From: Hevea brasiliensis
Taxonomy: Eukaryota; Streptophyta; Magnoliopsida; Malpighiales; Euphorbiaceae
DNA length: 64,000 nt
Direction of reading: 5' to 3'
Assembly: GCF_030052815.1 (NCBI RefSeq)
Contig: NC_079510.1
Location: 49,008,725-49,072,724, forward strand
Shown: positions 1-12,000 of the stretch, piece after piece
How positions within the stretch are numbered: position 1 is the first letter of the stretch
Layout of the letters: each line of letters opens with the position of its first letter
Made by a program: the position numbers and the translations under genes
The notes under the pieces: generated by a model
Seen by the model: only the letters and a program-made list of their open reading frames with translations
Told to the model about the DNA's origin: nothing
The model's database searches: none

Positions 1-349
1 TAAACAGTCTAAACCTCAACATCCTACCAAGTTAACGAAACCAGATGTCTTCAATGCTAGTTGAGGCAGACTGAAGAACACTGTAAAGGTAGCATTTTAT
101 GGCCCTAACAACTACAGAAGATTGTATCGACAACACTGAAGTCAGGATGAAACATGCCAAAGCCACCATCAATTCCATTAATGCAATTTCCATTTGCAAC
201 ATTATAAGTGTTTTTTTTTTAAATAAGCATTCCACCATCAATTCCAATAATAAAGTAACATTTAATATTCGAACATCAATCACACATAACAAAACAAAAC
301 ATGAGCACAACAGAAGAGAGAGAAAAAAATACACTTAGTCACCACTTAC

Positions 350-1248
350 CCGCTAGCATCTGCAATTTCCCTTGAAATTTTCATCTTTTTAGTGGTCCCT
401 TGTAAAGCTCCTCAAGGATGCAAGGCAATTTATTCTCAATTGCAGGGGCTTTGCGAGGAGCTAAATTCATTGGGCGTCCTCCCTTACCGAAAGAACTGAA
501 AATATCATCACCAAACATTCCACCAAAAGCTCTTGAACCACCCCTCATGCCACTACCACCTCCCATTCCTCCAAATGGGCTTGAGAAACCAAAGAATTCG
601 GCAAAAATGTCATCAGCATTTCTGGGACTGAATCTAAAGTTTGTTGGGCCATCACCAGTTGAGAAGAAGGTTGCTCCTCCAGGACCACCAGCATTTGGTG
701 GTGGCACCTGGCCTTTGAGCCCTTCTTCTCCGTATTGATCATGCTCTTTTTTTAGGATCACTTAGAACCTACAAAAGGTTAAAGATACAACCTGAGCTTC
801 CAGAATTAATTTAGTCAACAAGTGATCATATGAGAATTATTAGTTTTGTAAGAAAGTCCCACGAGATCAGAAGATTAAAAACAGAGAAAGACCCATAAAG
901 TATATAATCATCAAGATTCGAATAACAAAACGTGAAATTGCCTTCCAAAACCCAGAAAAAGCTCCTAAATCCTTATTGAATAAATAAGCAAAAGTTACAT
1001 GCATAAATTAAAGAGCAACAAAAAATTCAAAAAACCTTTCTGATCAAAGCAGAAGGAGAGATGGGATGGTTACGATAATTTACCTCATAGGCCTCAGAGA
1101 TATGCTTGAATTTAGCCTCAGCTTCTTTCTTGTTATTTGGGTTCTTATCAGGGTGCCACTTCATGGCAAGCTTTCTATAAGCCTTCTTCAAATCTTCATC
1201 TTTAGCATTCTTGTCGACTTGCAATGTCTTGTAGTAATCGACACCCAT
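350..1248 (-). CDS. DnaJ (Hsp40) type II co-chaperone, 5' part, frame-disrupted
   Basis: Stimulates the ATPase of Hsp70 in the cytosol or nucleus. Exon 1 (1248-1084) starts at MGVDYYK and encodes 55 residues of J-domain with the WHPDKN (HPD) motif; it ends in GAG|GTAAAT. Exon 2 (768-350) follows a TTTTGTAG acceptor. It encodes VLSDPKKRA, then [10 protein letters not shown], a Gly/Phe-rich stretch and the start of the C-terminal substrate-binding domain (ILEELYKG), ending at GTAAGT. Positions 1-349 are intron; later exons lie outside the window. The GTG in frame upstream of the ATG is not the start. Two lesions are visible: about five bases are missing at 741, between KKRA and DQYG, and one base is missing near 394-397, after ELYKG. 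Each shifts the frame, so this is either a pseudogene or a locally wrong assembly. The family call is firm; functionality is doubtful. Confidence 0.8.
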
Positions 1249-2208
1249 ATTTAATTTCACTTCTTCCGCTCTCTGTGTTTTTTTGCTGCTGTCTTCTACT
1301 AAAATTTAAAGTGTAGCAACTGAGAATCTACGAATACCAGTTGTAGAGCTGGTGGGCATGTTGTATATGGAGGTGAGATGCCGGATTTGATTTTGATTGA
1401 TGGGTGTTGTTCCATAGGAATAGGAGGCTGCTTAACAAGAGAAAAAAGAAAGAGAAGAGTTTGTAATATTATTATTATTATTATTTGTAATATTTAAATC
1501 TCTCAAACTCTACTCAAATTTACCATAAATTATTTAAATTCTTTCTAAACACAATTATTATTTTAAATAATTAAAATTTTTAGATTTTAATTTTAAATTA
1601 TTTTAATATATTTTAACTAAAAGAAATAAAAAAATATTTTAACAGTAATTTTAATGATAATATCAAATAGACTCTTAATTTCAAATTTCAAATATTTTCT
1701 CTGCGGGAGATATAGAAAAAATTTATCTGCTTTTTCATTTCATCTTCTTTGAGTTAGCTGATTGTCCCTTCCCCAACTCGAAAATGTGGATTAGTCCCCT
1801 TTTCTTGGGGTTGAGTTATAAATACTTTTTAATGATTTCTTTTGGAAGTAAATTTGTTGAGATTGTTGAGGAAACTTGAATCTATTAGTTTAGGTAGTTG
1901 TTTTATGCAATTAGTGACTCAGGGCTCTATGGAAAGGTGGTTTGGGTGTTGCAAACTAAGGAGGTGGATATCCCTAAAGTGTCAAGTGCTAGCTTATTAT
2001 CCACGGCTGTCCCTTATGACTATAAAAGATTAAGAAAATTCGGTATAAGCTCTACATTGCTTTGCCTTGTTCTCCTTTCGAGTTACGGACTTGTTTTTTG
2101 CATCTTCTCCTAGTTCGACTACTGGAAGGCTATGAAAATGATGAACGTTTTGTCACGGCCTCACGGGATTTGGGTCTTTCTACTTGTTACCAACCTAAGG
2201 TTTTCTCT
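1249..2208. other. Gene-free stretch upstream of the DnaJ gene
   Basis: Holds the presumed 5' leader and promoter of the minus-strand DnaJ gene. A short (ATT)n run lies near 1468-1486, followed by AT-rich DNA. Open frames between 1842 and 2280 overlap in two frames, show no recognisable domain and run into the adjacent MITE, so I do not call them genes. Confidence 0.5.
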
Positions 2209-2216
2209 TCTTTTTT

Positions 2217-2703
2217 GATAAATTTCAACAATTGTCCTGAACTTATATATAGTTGTAACACTATAGCCTTTCAACTTTAAAATGTAGCATAAAATCCCTT
2301 AAACTTTTAAATTTTACATAATAAAATCCCTCTGACTTTTAATTACTAATTTTTCAGTTAAAAACTGACCTGAACAGTTCTCATATGACGCTTAGTCAAC
2401 ATTTTTTTCTCCTCTCTTATGTAAAGTATAAAATTATTCTCTCTACACGTGAAAATTTATTCTATCTACAGAGAAAAAAATGATTCAATTTACACATGGC
2501 TTGAAAAAAAAAAGAGAAATACTGACTAAGGTCCATGTTAGAAATGCCCAGGTCAGCGTCTAACTGAAAAATTAATAATTGGATATTAGAGAGATTTTAT
2601 TATGTAAAATTTGAAAGTTGATAGGATTTTATGTTACATTTTTAAGTTAAGGGATTTTAATATTACAACTAGATAAATTTAGAGATAATTGTCAAAATTT
2701 ATC
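2217..2703. mobile_element. Foldback MITE with ~180-bp terminal inverted repeats
   Basis: The left arm (2217-2400) and the reverse complement of the right arm (about 2525-2703) match over nearly their whole length. Both begin GATAAATTT, then a close relative of CAACAATT, then share blocks such as TTTACATAATAAAATC and TTTTTCAGTTA. The middle is also partly self-complementary, so the whole unit could fold as one hairpin. It has no coding capacity. TCTTTTTT flanks both sides (2209-2216 and 2704-2711) and may be the target duplication, but both flanks are poly-T. Long arms suggest a Mutator-like foldback element; the superfamily is inferred. Confidence 0.75.
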
Positions 2704-2719
2704 TCTTTTTTTTTTCTAC

Positions 2720-3148
2720 TATAAGTTTATTTTGATTTGGACTTACGCAGTTAATTTTGGTTGAGGATATTTACCTCAAGCCATGGGCTTTGTATCAAAT
2801 CTTTATATACACTTACTTTTATGACATGTTTGATAAAAAGTTAAAAAAATAAAAAATTAATTATTATTTTAACAAGTTTTAAATTTTTTTTAAAAAGTAT
2901 CCTAACAATATTAATAAGATGTTAAAAGATATAAAGATAATAAAGATTGTTAGTCTCGTACTAAATACACTTTAAAAAGAAAAATCTTAACTCAAAATAA
3001 AATTAAGAAAAGTAACTTTTCTCTGTTTAGCTAAAGAGGTAAAATAATGAGAGGAAAATAATTCTCATAATTCCTCTTAACAATTTCTCTAATTTAAAGA
3101 GCAAATGTGCACAAAATGAAGAGAAAAATTATTGTTTATGATAAATTT
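2720..3148 (+). repeat. Copy A of a ~0.45-kb tandem duplication
   Basis: Matches 7005-7615 in the same orientation. Shared blocks include TTTTGGTTGAGGAT, GGGCTTTGTAT, ATGTTTGATAAAAAGTT, AGTAACTTTTCTCTGTTTAG and GAGCAAATGTGCACAAAATG. It stops exactly where the element at 3149 begins. It keeps the empty site for the SINE found in copy B (AATATTAATAAGATG). Confidence 0.8.
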
Positions 3149-3693
3149 TGTAATATCCCTAATTTTTAAATTAATTATTTTATGATAAATATTAATATTT
3201 TATTTTATTTAAATTTAGGAAAATTATTTGAAATTTTTCAAAATTTAAAAATCGGGTTCGATTTTTTGAAAATGTGAAACTTTGATATTTTAAAAAAATT
3301 AATTTAAAGACCGTATGACAAAACTAAAAATATATTTAGACTCTATGCATTTTTTTGAGTTTTCTGAAATTTTTTCAGAATTTTTAGGCCTCATTTTTTG
3401 TCCCAGGGCAGAGTAAAAACTTAATTTCGGGTATTCTGAATCAAACTTGCTGAATCGAATCAGACCAGGTCGGACCGATCGAATAGGACCGATCATTTTC
3501 TTTTCTTCTTCTCCTTCCCCCACACGCCTGACTCTCTCTCTCTGCCATCTCCATTTTCTCTCTTCTCTCTCCTCCCCTTGCCACTCTACCGCCACCCCTC
3601 CTTCCCCAGCTCGCCAGCGCGCCTCCAGAGACCCTCCCCGCTGCCGGCCGATGCTCCAAGCTGCCAGAAAACTGCCTCAAAGACCCTTACGCA

Positions 3694-4999
3694 TAGGGGT
3701 GGCCATAATTCAGGAACCGCCGATTACGGTTCATGAACCGCCGGTTCAGGTTCAATGAAATCATGAACTTAAATCAAACCGTCATGGGACAGTTAGGAAG
3801 ACGATTCCTGAACCGCCGGTTCCAATTCGAGCACCAGTTTAAAACTGTTTAAAGGACGATTCAAAAAATGACTGTTCAAGACAGTTTGGAGAACAGTTTC
3901 GAAGCGGTTTAAGGGCAGTTTAAGAGCGACTTAAAGGAAAAAATTAGAAGAAAATTTTATTGATTTAGAATTTAAGTTATATTTATAAAAATATTTTAAT
4001 TTTTCTTAGAAATCTTTCAATTAAAATAAAATAAGAAAAAAAAATGAAAATAAGTCATTTTTAAGAAAAATTTAATAAGCAAATACTTGAAGTTATTAAA
4101 AAACTAGAGATGAAATTAATTTAAAAAAAAAATAGAAAAAAAGTGCATGAACTTAATTTCACCTATGTATTCTTTTAGGATTTAGGGGAATCAAAATTTT
4201 CAGTTATAAGTTGAGAGAAGGGATATTGAGGTGGTTTGGTAATGTGAAACGTAGACATACGAAAGTTTCAGTTAGACAAGTAAAGCACATCGGGTTAGAG
4301 GCCTAAACTGATTTGGAGAAGAGTAGTACAATATGACTTAGAAGCATTACATATTTCTGAAGATTTAACCCAAAATCATTTAGAGTGGAAAAAGAGAATC
4401 GATATAGCCAATCGCAATAAATTTTTGGAATAAAAGCTAAGTTAAATTGAGTATTATTTGCCATTTTTTTAAAAATTATATGATAATTAATAATTAAAAA
4501 AGTATAAAAAAAAATTAAAATAGAGGATATTAAAAATTTTATTGAAGATATAAAATAATAACAGAGTAATTGAATAGTATTAAAAATTTCAGTGAGCATA
4601 TAAAACAATAATGTAGAGGAATTGTGAGAGTACTGATAATTAAAAGGAGTGTAGAAAATAATTATTTAGAAAATTTGAGAGAAATTGAAAGAGTATTAAG
4701 AATAAAAAAGAGTGTAGAGAATAATTGTATAACGAATTAATGATGTATATATATATATATAAATAAATTAGGAGTAGAGTGAGGTATTTATTAAACTTTT
4801 TTATATTTAAATCGCCGGTTTGGTCCAGTTCGGAATTACCGGTTCACGGTTTCTAAAAAATATAAACTTGAACCAAACCGTAAAAGGACGGTTTTGGTCT
4901 GATTCTAAATCGGTTCCGATTTTGACTAGTTTTGATCCGATTTTGACCGAATCAGTTCCAGTTCGATTCCGATTCAAAACCGGACCGTGGCCACCCCTA
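3694..4999. mobile_element. Non-autonomous hAT-like element
   Basis: Terminal inverted repeats TAGGGGTGGCCA (3694) and TGGCCACCCCTA (ending 4999) match perfectly over 12 bp. Subterminal blocks on both sides repeat AACCGCCGGTTC/GGTTTGGT-type motifs. The flanking octamers CTTACGCA (3686-3693) and CTTACCCG (5000-5007) agree at six of eight positions, consistent with an aged 8-bp hAT target duplication. The interior is AT-rich, encodes no transposase and contains a LINE tail. Confidence 0.7.
4205..4440 (+). pseudogene. 3' fragment of an RTE-type LINE inside the hAT-like element
   Basis: One frame reads LREGILRWFGNVKRRHTK, then VRQVKHIGLEA and a stop. This is the end of the RTE-clade reverse transcriptase ORF, the same family as the LINE at 11683-12745. 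Later codons (SEDLTQN-like, LEWKKRI-like, IANRN-like) continue in shifted frames. Only the last ~75 codons remain. Confidence 0.7.
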
Positions 5000-6686
5000 C
5001 TTACCCGCGTAGTGCGCCATTTTGTCTTCTTGGCCAAAATTTGGCCGATCCGACTACCGATTGGACCAGGTCTTATCCCAAAACACATCTACACCTCGAG
5101 AGCTTCCCATAGACACTAAGAATATAAAAATCCATCAAGTGGTTTATCTAATTTTTGTCCGTGAAGTTTTAGCCAATTTCGACTTTTGGACTATATTTCT
5201 TACAAACTGTGAACCCCATAAAAAATCCGAGAGTATCGGAGTGCTCTCCTTGACGAGAGCTTCGTGGCAATACCCATTTCAAAATTTTCTGCTACCGTTT
5301 TTCGATGGATCCCATGGAACTTTGTAATGTTTTTTTGAGCATTAAATGAACTTAATAAATTCCGTAAAAATTATGTACTAACTCTCATGTTGTGGCCTTC
5401 ATGTAAGTACGCTCATTTTGCGAAAATTCAACAGTTTCCTCGAATTTGCAATTTCGGGTCGATTAGGCAGGCTATCGAGAAAGTTTCAGAATCGGGTCGA
5501 GGTTATAGGCTCCCCATCATTTTCAGATGTCCCGAACGCGTCTCAAGAGTCAGAATTAGCATAGGTAAACCATAAACCTCATTTTTCTTAATTATCTAGT
5601 GCCTGATTTGGATTAAAAATCTATAAAATTTTCGTGGTAGGTTAGAAAATTATAATTTCTTTTACACTAGCTTAATAATATTGCTAATGATCGCGAGACA
5701 AAGTTTTAGAATTTTTAGAGCTCATTTGGGCAGTTTTTGCAAAAAAGGTTAGTTGTATAGACTAAATGATAATTTTTCAAATTGTGGTGGTTGACTGTTT
5801 GAATGGGCCCAGGAGGGGCCATATGATGTGATTGAGTTGTGATGGTGTGACTTGCTAATATAGAAGTGTGTTTTGAACCCTTTTGCAGGTTGAGTAGGTC
5901 CTAGGTATAGGGGAGACTCTGCCGGATTTTTGACATAACTTAGGGTGTTTTTGATCCTTTCTAAACTTTTATTGAGTCAAATATATTAAATAATTGTAAT
6001 GAAATTATCAGGTGAGCCGAGACAGCCTTTCTCCTCCGCTCAACTGCCGCAGTGATCTCGGTTCAAGTCTATGAGTAAAATATTGATTTTAATTATAATT
6101 TCAATATTATTATATGTTCAGGCATGCCCATGCATTACTTATAAATATATATCTATGTAGTTAAACACTAGGCACATTTTATATTGTATTCTTAATTGAT
6201 GATATGCTATGAATGATGTTTTATGGTAATTTAGAGCAGTGTGCGTGTGTTGGCGTGCGTGTGGTGTGTGGTATTGGTTATGGGCAGGAAGGGTAGACGT
6301 GGCTGGAGCTTGACTCGCTGAGACCCGATCCTTTTATGGATAAGTCGGGGTAGGCATGACTCGAGATGATCTCGCTGGCCTCCGCATTTGGTTTATCAAG
6401 CGAAAGTCAGGCCTAAGAGACACTCGCTAGCAGAGGTTGGATTAAGAGAGCTGTATAGGGGATCAGCTCCCATATATGTACTGTTTGAACATTATTGGGT
6501 GTGTGAGTGCTCCAAATTACCTTTTTGTTGTTATAATGTGATTTGTATAAAAAATTTGATGGTTTTGCATTCCATTCTTTAGGATGCATTAGCATTAGAT
6601 AGTGTAACGATCGCGCTCTAACCACTAAAGGAATTGTTCGCTTTGGCTATAAGCCTCACGGTTTTGTCCCATAGGTGGAATGGAGA

Positions 6687-6739
6687 ACTTCCCAGAAGGT
6701 CACCCATCCTAGGATTTCTCTCAAGCGAGCACGCTTAAC
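6687..6739 (-). other. 5S-rRNA-like pol III promoter segment within an LTR
   Basis: Read on the minus strand, it gives GTTAAGCGTGCTCG, then GAGAG, then AGGATGGGTGACC and CTGGGAAGT. These match the internal control region of plant 5S rRNA (box A, intermediate element, box C) with a few changes. The first half of 5S is absent, so this is not a 5S gene. 5S-derived promoter sequence in LTRs is the hallmark of Cassandra TRIM elements. Confidence 0.8.
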
Positions 6740-7004
6740 CCTTGAGTTCTTCTAACTCTTTAAGCCATTCCACCAAAAGGCGCTTTTTACAGGTCAGGTC
6801 AATCAAAAACTCTCCGTTGTATGGTCCATGTTATGGCCGGACTCTGTCTGGTTAAATCATTGAAATTTGGCTTAAAATGGGTCTTATGATTGAGTTAATT
6901 AATAGTTAGGCTTACTACGGGTCTCGGGGGCTTTAGGCTGACCCAAGTTCTAATGCAGGTTTAGCCCATAGGCTGGGTCATGACAAATTTTTTTTTTTTT
7001 AGTT

Positions 7005-7615
7005 TTTTTTTTATTAGGACTTGCCCAGTTGATTTTGGTTGAGGATTTTTACAGCAAATCACGGGCTTTGTATGAAATCTTTATCTAGACTTACTTTGAT
7101 GATATGTTTGATAAAAAGTTCAAAAAATCAAAGGTTAATTGTTGTTTGATAAGTTTTAATTTTTAAAAAGAATAATTATTAATTTAGATTAAATGTTAAT
7201 ATTTAACTTTTAATAAAATATAAATATTAACGAGAAATAAAGTGTTAATCTATTTTTTTAAGTATCCTAGTAATATTAATAAGAGCGATTCTTGGCTATG
7301 GTCCAGTTACAAGGGCATAATAAATCTGGGGCTACGTCCCTAGTTCGATCCTCCCTCCCCCGACCAAAAAAAATATATATATTAATAAGAGGTTAAGAGT
7401 TATAAAGGTAATAAAGATTGTTAATCCCATACTAAACACGCTTAAAAAAAAATCTTAACCAAAATAAAATCGAGAAAAGTAACTTTTCTCTGTTTAGTAA
7501 AAGAGGTAAAATAATGAGAGGAAGATAATTCTTATAATTCCTCTTAACAATTTCTCTAATTTAAAGAGCAAATGTGCACAAAATGAAGAGATAAACTATT
7601 GTTTATGATAAAATT
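7005..7615 (+). repeat. Copy B of the tandem duplication
   Basis: Same unit as 2720-3148, beginning about 20 bp after the solo LTR ends. It is longer because of the SINE at 7286-7378 and roughly 90 bp of extra AT-rich DNA near 7150-7260. Together the copies indicate a tandem duplication into whose junction the LTR element was inserted. Confidence 0.8.
7286..7378 (+). mobile_element. Short tRNA-like SINE with 13-bp target duplication
   Basis: About 93 bp with an A-box-like TGGCTATGGTCC, a B-box-like TAGTTCGATCC (7341-7351) and an A-rich 3' tail running into (TA)n. It is flanked by the perfect 13-bp repeat ATATTAATAAGAG (7273-7285 and 7379-7391). The paralogous copy near 2.9 kb has a single ATATTAATAAGA and no insert, which confirms the boundaries. 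Confidence 0.8.
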
Positions 7616-7990
7616 ATACTTTTTAACCCTACCACTAAAACTTGTGATATTTCAAATAAATAATGAATAAGACCTTCATTTAAGCATGCTGGGTGCTGCA
7701 TGGGCACAATAAAATTATTATTATTTTTTGTATTTTCATAAATTAGTTACATTTTAAAAAATACTTTTTTTTTGGTAATTAACTATTTTTATTTGATAAA
7801 TTTTCTTGAGTATCCCATATTAAATTTTCACGAAATTATTTATAAAATTAACAAATTGTATAAAAATGTTAAATTAAAATATTGGTAATTAGTTATTATT
7901 ATAATTTTAATTTATTGTTACAAGAAAGATAATAAATATTTATCATATAATTATTAAAATGCTTTTGGAATATATAAAGGACAAAATAGA

Positions 7991-8027
<37 letters not shown>

Positions 8028-9033
8028 TGTTTCTATTTTATTCACATTTTCCTGTCTTAAAAAAAAAAAAAAATCCCTTCTCATTCCTTTGTCACATAGC
8101 ATGGCTAACCACATAGAGTGCAATAACGAGCATTATTCAATTTAAATCCCATAAACTAAATTGAGCCGCTTTATTGGTAATTTTGATTTATTTTGATTTT
8201 AAATTTTGAAAATTTTATTTATTATAGTTGATTCGATTTTTAAAAAGAAAAAAATAATTGAATCGAACTTAATTTAATTATTTTATTAATTTTTAAATTA
8301 TTTTATTTTTATAAAAAAATTTATGTATTATATGTATTTATATATATAAATAATTTAATTTGATTAATTAATAATTATTAAATTTAAATTAAAAATAAAA
8401 TTAAATTAAATAATTTTAAAATTAAATATAAATAAAAAATTATCAAAATTAAAAAATAACAATTTAAATCAAATCAAGCTGAATTAAAATAATAATTTAA
8501 TTTAATTTTTTATATATTTTAATTTAATTTTTAAAATATAATACTTTAATCAATTTAATTTTGACATCTCAATTTAATTCAATTTGAATCCAATTTTTAA
8601 CGCTATGCAATATGCAACACAGTCTAAATTAGTTAAGATTTTAATAAATTTTAGTTATTTTTATTAAAATTTTAATAATAAACTAAAAAAATCAGAACGA
8701 AAAGCCGTGAGATTTTGGAAAATGGCGATACGAGCGTGAACCTCTCTCATTAATTCATGGACAGTTTAAAGTGATCCAGTGCCTTTCACCATACGCAACG
8801 CTGTGCAGGTCAACGGTCAGAAATTGGACTTACGAGCAGGTGGCGCAAAAATAATCGAGCCTTCAAGTGAATGAGACCGCACTCTTCCAATACTGTCTCT
8901 AATAAAAAGCTAAGTCCCTTTTCCCATGACTCCAACCAGCGCGTCATCATCAATTCATCATATCCAAGCTCACATTTTCACAGTGACACTGTCACCTACA
9001 GAAACCCAAATGCAGCTTATGTGATTTCTCACA
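7616..9033. other. AT-rich intergenic region and phosphorylase upstream region
   Basis: No gene seen. It contains a (TA)n tract at about 7995-8024, an A14-type run near 8060, and dense AATT/TTAA DNA at 8160-8690 that resembles decayed transposon. The GC content rises after 8,700, the likely promoter and 5' leader of the gene starting at 9034. Confidence 0.5.
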
Positions 9034-12000
9034 ATGTCTCCGATCACATTACCTCTCTCCCAACTCAAACTCTTATCTCCATCCTTCAACACCACTCCTT
9101 TATTCTCCTTTTCCGCTTCCTCTAACAACCTCTCCCCCATTTCCGCTCTCTGCAACGCTTCCCATTTTAACTTCCGCAGGCTCGCTTCCACCAGCGAACC
9201 GCTCCCGGTCACGCCTGCAGCATCTACCACCACTATCAACACCTCCGTCACCGTCGGGACTGACGACGACCAGTCCGATTCTTGCGCAGCAACCGCCTTC
9301 GTGATCCATGCCCGTAGCCGAATCGGCCTCCTCCAGATCATCACTCGTGTCTTCAAAGTTCTTGGCCTCCGCGTCGAAAAGGCCACTGTTGAATTCGAAG
9401 GGGATTATTTTAAGAAAACGTTTTATGTCACTGATTCCCATGGGAATAGAATTGAGGACGCTGAGAGCTTGGATAAGATTAAAAAAGCGTTGATTGAGGC
9501 TATCGAAGGTGGAGATGGAGCCGCCGAGGTGAAGATGGGGTCCACTGGAAGAGGTGTAGCGGTGAGGAGGGCTGGATTGGGGCTAGGTGAGGAGAGAGCA
9601 AAAGTGGATAGAATGTTCGGCTTAATGGATCAGTTTTTGAAGAACGATCCGATTACTCTACAAAATGATATTTTACGTCACGTTGAGTATACGGTGGCCA
9701 GGTCACGCTTTAGTTTTGACGATTTTGAAGCTTATCAGGTAATGGCAATGGCTTACTTGATATAATTTATTTATGTTGTCAATTTTTTAATTTTTTAATT
9801 TTTCATTTTAAATTTTGGCGGAATGGATCATATTTCCAAATTATTTGTATGAAAAGAATTTAAAATGGATTATTATTTTTATTTTTTAAAATAAAATTTT
9901 AAAGTTTTTTATTAATAAAAAAAAATTAATTGGATTCTTATAAAATAAGGTGTTAATCCAAAAATGGAAAAAAAAGGAAAAGAAAACAATTATTATATAA
10001 CCAAATGTAAATGCACACATGTTTATTTATTTGGAATGAGAAAATAGTAGCTATCCTGGATAGTTAATAATTTTGTAAGTGGGGGTATTGTAACATGAAA
10101 TCAGTTTTTTTGGGAATTCTAAAAGGTTGTGAAATTCAATTTCGTATGGCGATGAATTTAATTTTGGTGTTCAACACTTCTGCCAGTAGCCAGATTTAAA
10201 TAACAGGATGATAGAATACAAGGAAAATTATCCAAGCTGCTCATTTGTATCATGCTAATATGGCAGTACTTTTCAAGAATGTTAATTTGATTTTGAAATA
10301 TCGTTATGTGTAGGCTTTAGCACATAGCGTGAGAGATCGGTTGATTGAACGTTGGCATGATACCCAAGTACACTTCAAGAGAAAAGATCCAAAGCGCATA
10401 TACTTCCTCTCACTCGAGTATCTTATGGGTATTGATGTACTTCATTTATGTGATTCCTTTTAGTTTTTTTTCTTTTCTTATGATGGTACATCATGTTAAA
10501 GGCAGTTAATTATAAGCTTTGCCATATTCTTCTTCATAAATGATACTTTTGTAGCTGATTAACGTCTATGATTTATTATTTTTGGGTTACTTTCAATTGC
10601 ATATTTAGGCTTGTGTTTCTAATATTCTAGCTGTTGAATCACTATATACTCAGTTTAAATTGGAATATCAGGTCGCTTCTTGTCAAATAGTGTCATCAAT
10701 CTTGGCATTCGGGACCAATATGCTGATGCATTATCTCAGCTTGGTTTTGAGTTTGAAGTTTTGGCAGAGCAGGTTGGCTTGCCATTTTTTATCCTAAACT
10801 TTGATTTTTTGTTCTTATGGAATTATTCAATGTAGTGATAGAGTGAATGTATGAAATGTACATCTTACAAGTCTAAAAACTGGAATTTACATGCTACAAG
10901 TGTAAAAAGGAGAAGAAAAGGTCAAAGGAAGTGTGTCTGAGCATATGCATGTGACTTTTCGTTCATGATTGATCAGTCTTGTTAAAATATTGGAATTTTG
11001 GACTGTTACATTGAGGTCCATGCTCTAGGGAAATTGAAAATTACAAAAGAAAGGATTAGTCAAGAAAAACTAAAATTTGGGCATTAATTCATGATGAATA
11101 GTCCAAGCAAAGAACACTGCTTGGACATGTGTAAGGGTATTGAGGAAAATAAGCATCATGTTAATAATGAATGAGTAGTTTTTAACTATTCTGGAATGCA
11201 ATGAGAAGCTTGAAGGCAATGACATTTCTAAAATATCCTTGCAAAAGAAATATATCTTAGAAATTCAACCAAATTTCTATTTATCAGATATAATTCCTCA
11301 AAATTATATTGTGAACTCAGAAATCTGATTCCTATTTGATCATATTAGGAAAAGTAGATGTTAAGATAATGCATATGTATCATCTTTCTTAACAACAAAA
11401 CAAACTAAAGGAGAATACTTACTTGAATGGCTTTCAGCTTGGTTTGGGGGAAGAAAGGATTCTGGTTTTACCTCAATAATGTGGAATCTCAGTTGAATTC
11501 AGAAGTTATATGTATAATGCTGGAAACATGTCAATTATTATGTTGAGGTATTCTACATGCTACTCATGGTAGAAAAACATTTTTTCATTGGAATCTTCTT
11601 CTTCTTTTTCTCCCCCATATAAACTAACAGGTATTTTTTGAACTCGGTGCATACACACACGCACACACTGGACAATAGGATTAAACTCAATTCAACTCAA
11701 CTCAACTAAATCTTTATCCCAAAAATTTGGGGTCGGCTATATGGATTCGCTTTCTCTATTCTAAACGATTTTGGGTTAAATCCTCAGAAATTTGTAATAC
11801 TTCTAGGTCATATTGTACTACTCTCCTCCAAGTCAATTTAGGTCTACCCCTTTTTTTCTTTCTATCCTCTAACCTAATGTGCTCTACTTGTCTAATTGGA
11901 GCCTCTGTATGTCTACGCTTCACATGAACAAACTACCTCAATCTCCCTTTCTCTCAACTTATTCTCAATTGGTACCACTCCTACCTTTTCTCTAATACTC

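Larger units (their letters stand above)
3149..6985. mobile_element. Putative solo LTR of a Ty3/gypsy-type element, interrupted by a hAT-like insertion
   Basis: Begins TGTAATATCCC and ends GGGTCATGACA; these ends are imperfect inverted repeats of TG...CA type. It is flanked by a 5-bp direct repeat AATTT (3144-3148 and 6986-6990). Removing the nested 1,306-bp element and its 8-bp duplication leaves about 2.5 kb with no gag or pol, as expected for a solo LTR. Its distal end carries a 5S-rRNA-like stretch. Alternatively 6603-6985 alone (TGTAACGATC...CATGACA) could be a 5S-bearing Cassandra-type LTR, but that interval lacks matching flanks. Confidence 0.55.

Noticed and set aside
1842..2280. Plus-strand ORFs of 63-72 codons
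   Set aside because: Overlapping in different frames, no homology recognised, and the last one enters the MITE arm.
3441..3758. ORFs on both strands near 3.3-3.76 kb
   Set aside because: They lie in a pyrimidine-rich part of the putative LTR and overlap each other; no domain.
6687..6739. A genuine 5S rRNA gene
   Set aside because: Only the internal promoter half matches; the 5' half is missing and it is embedded in an LTR.
7286..7378. A tRNA gene
   Set aside because: A- and B-like boxes are present but no cloverleaf can be drawn; the target duplication shows it is a SINE.
8970..9441. Minus-strand ORFs opposite phosphorylase exon 1
   Set aside because: Shadows of the coding exon in other frames.
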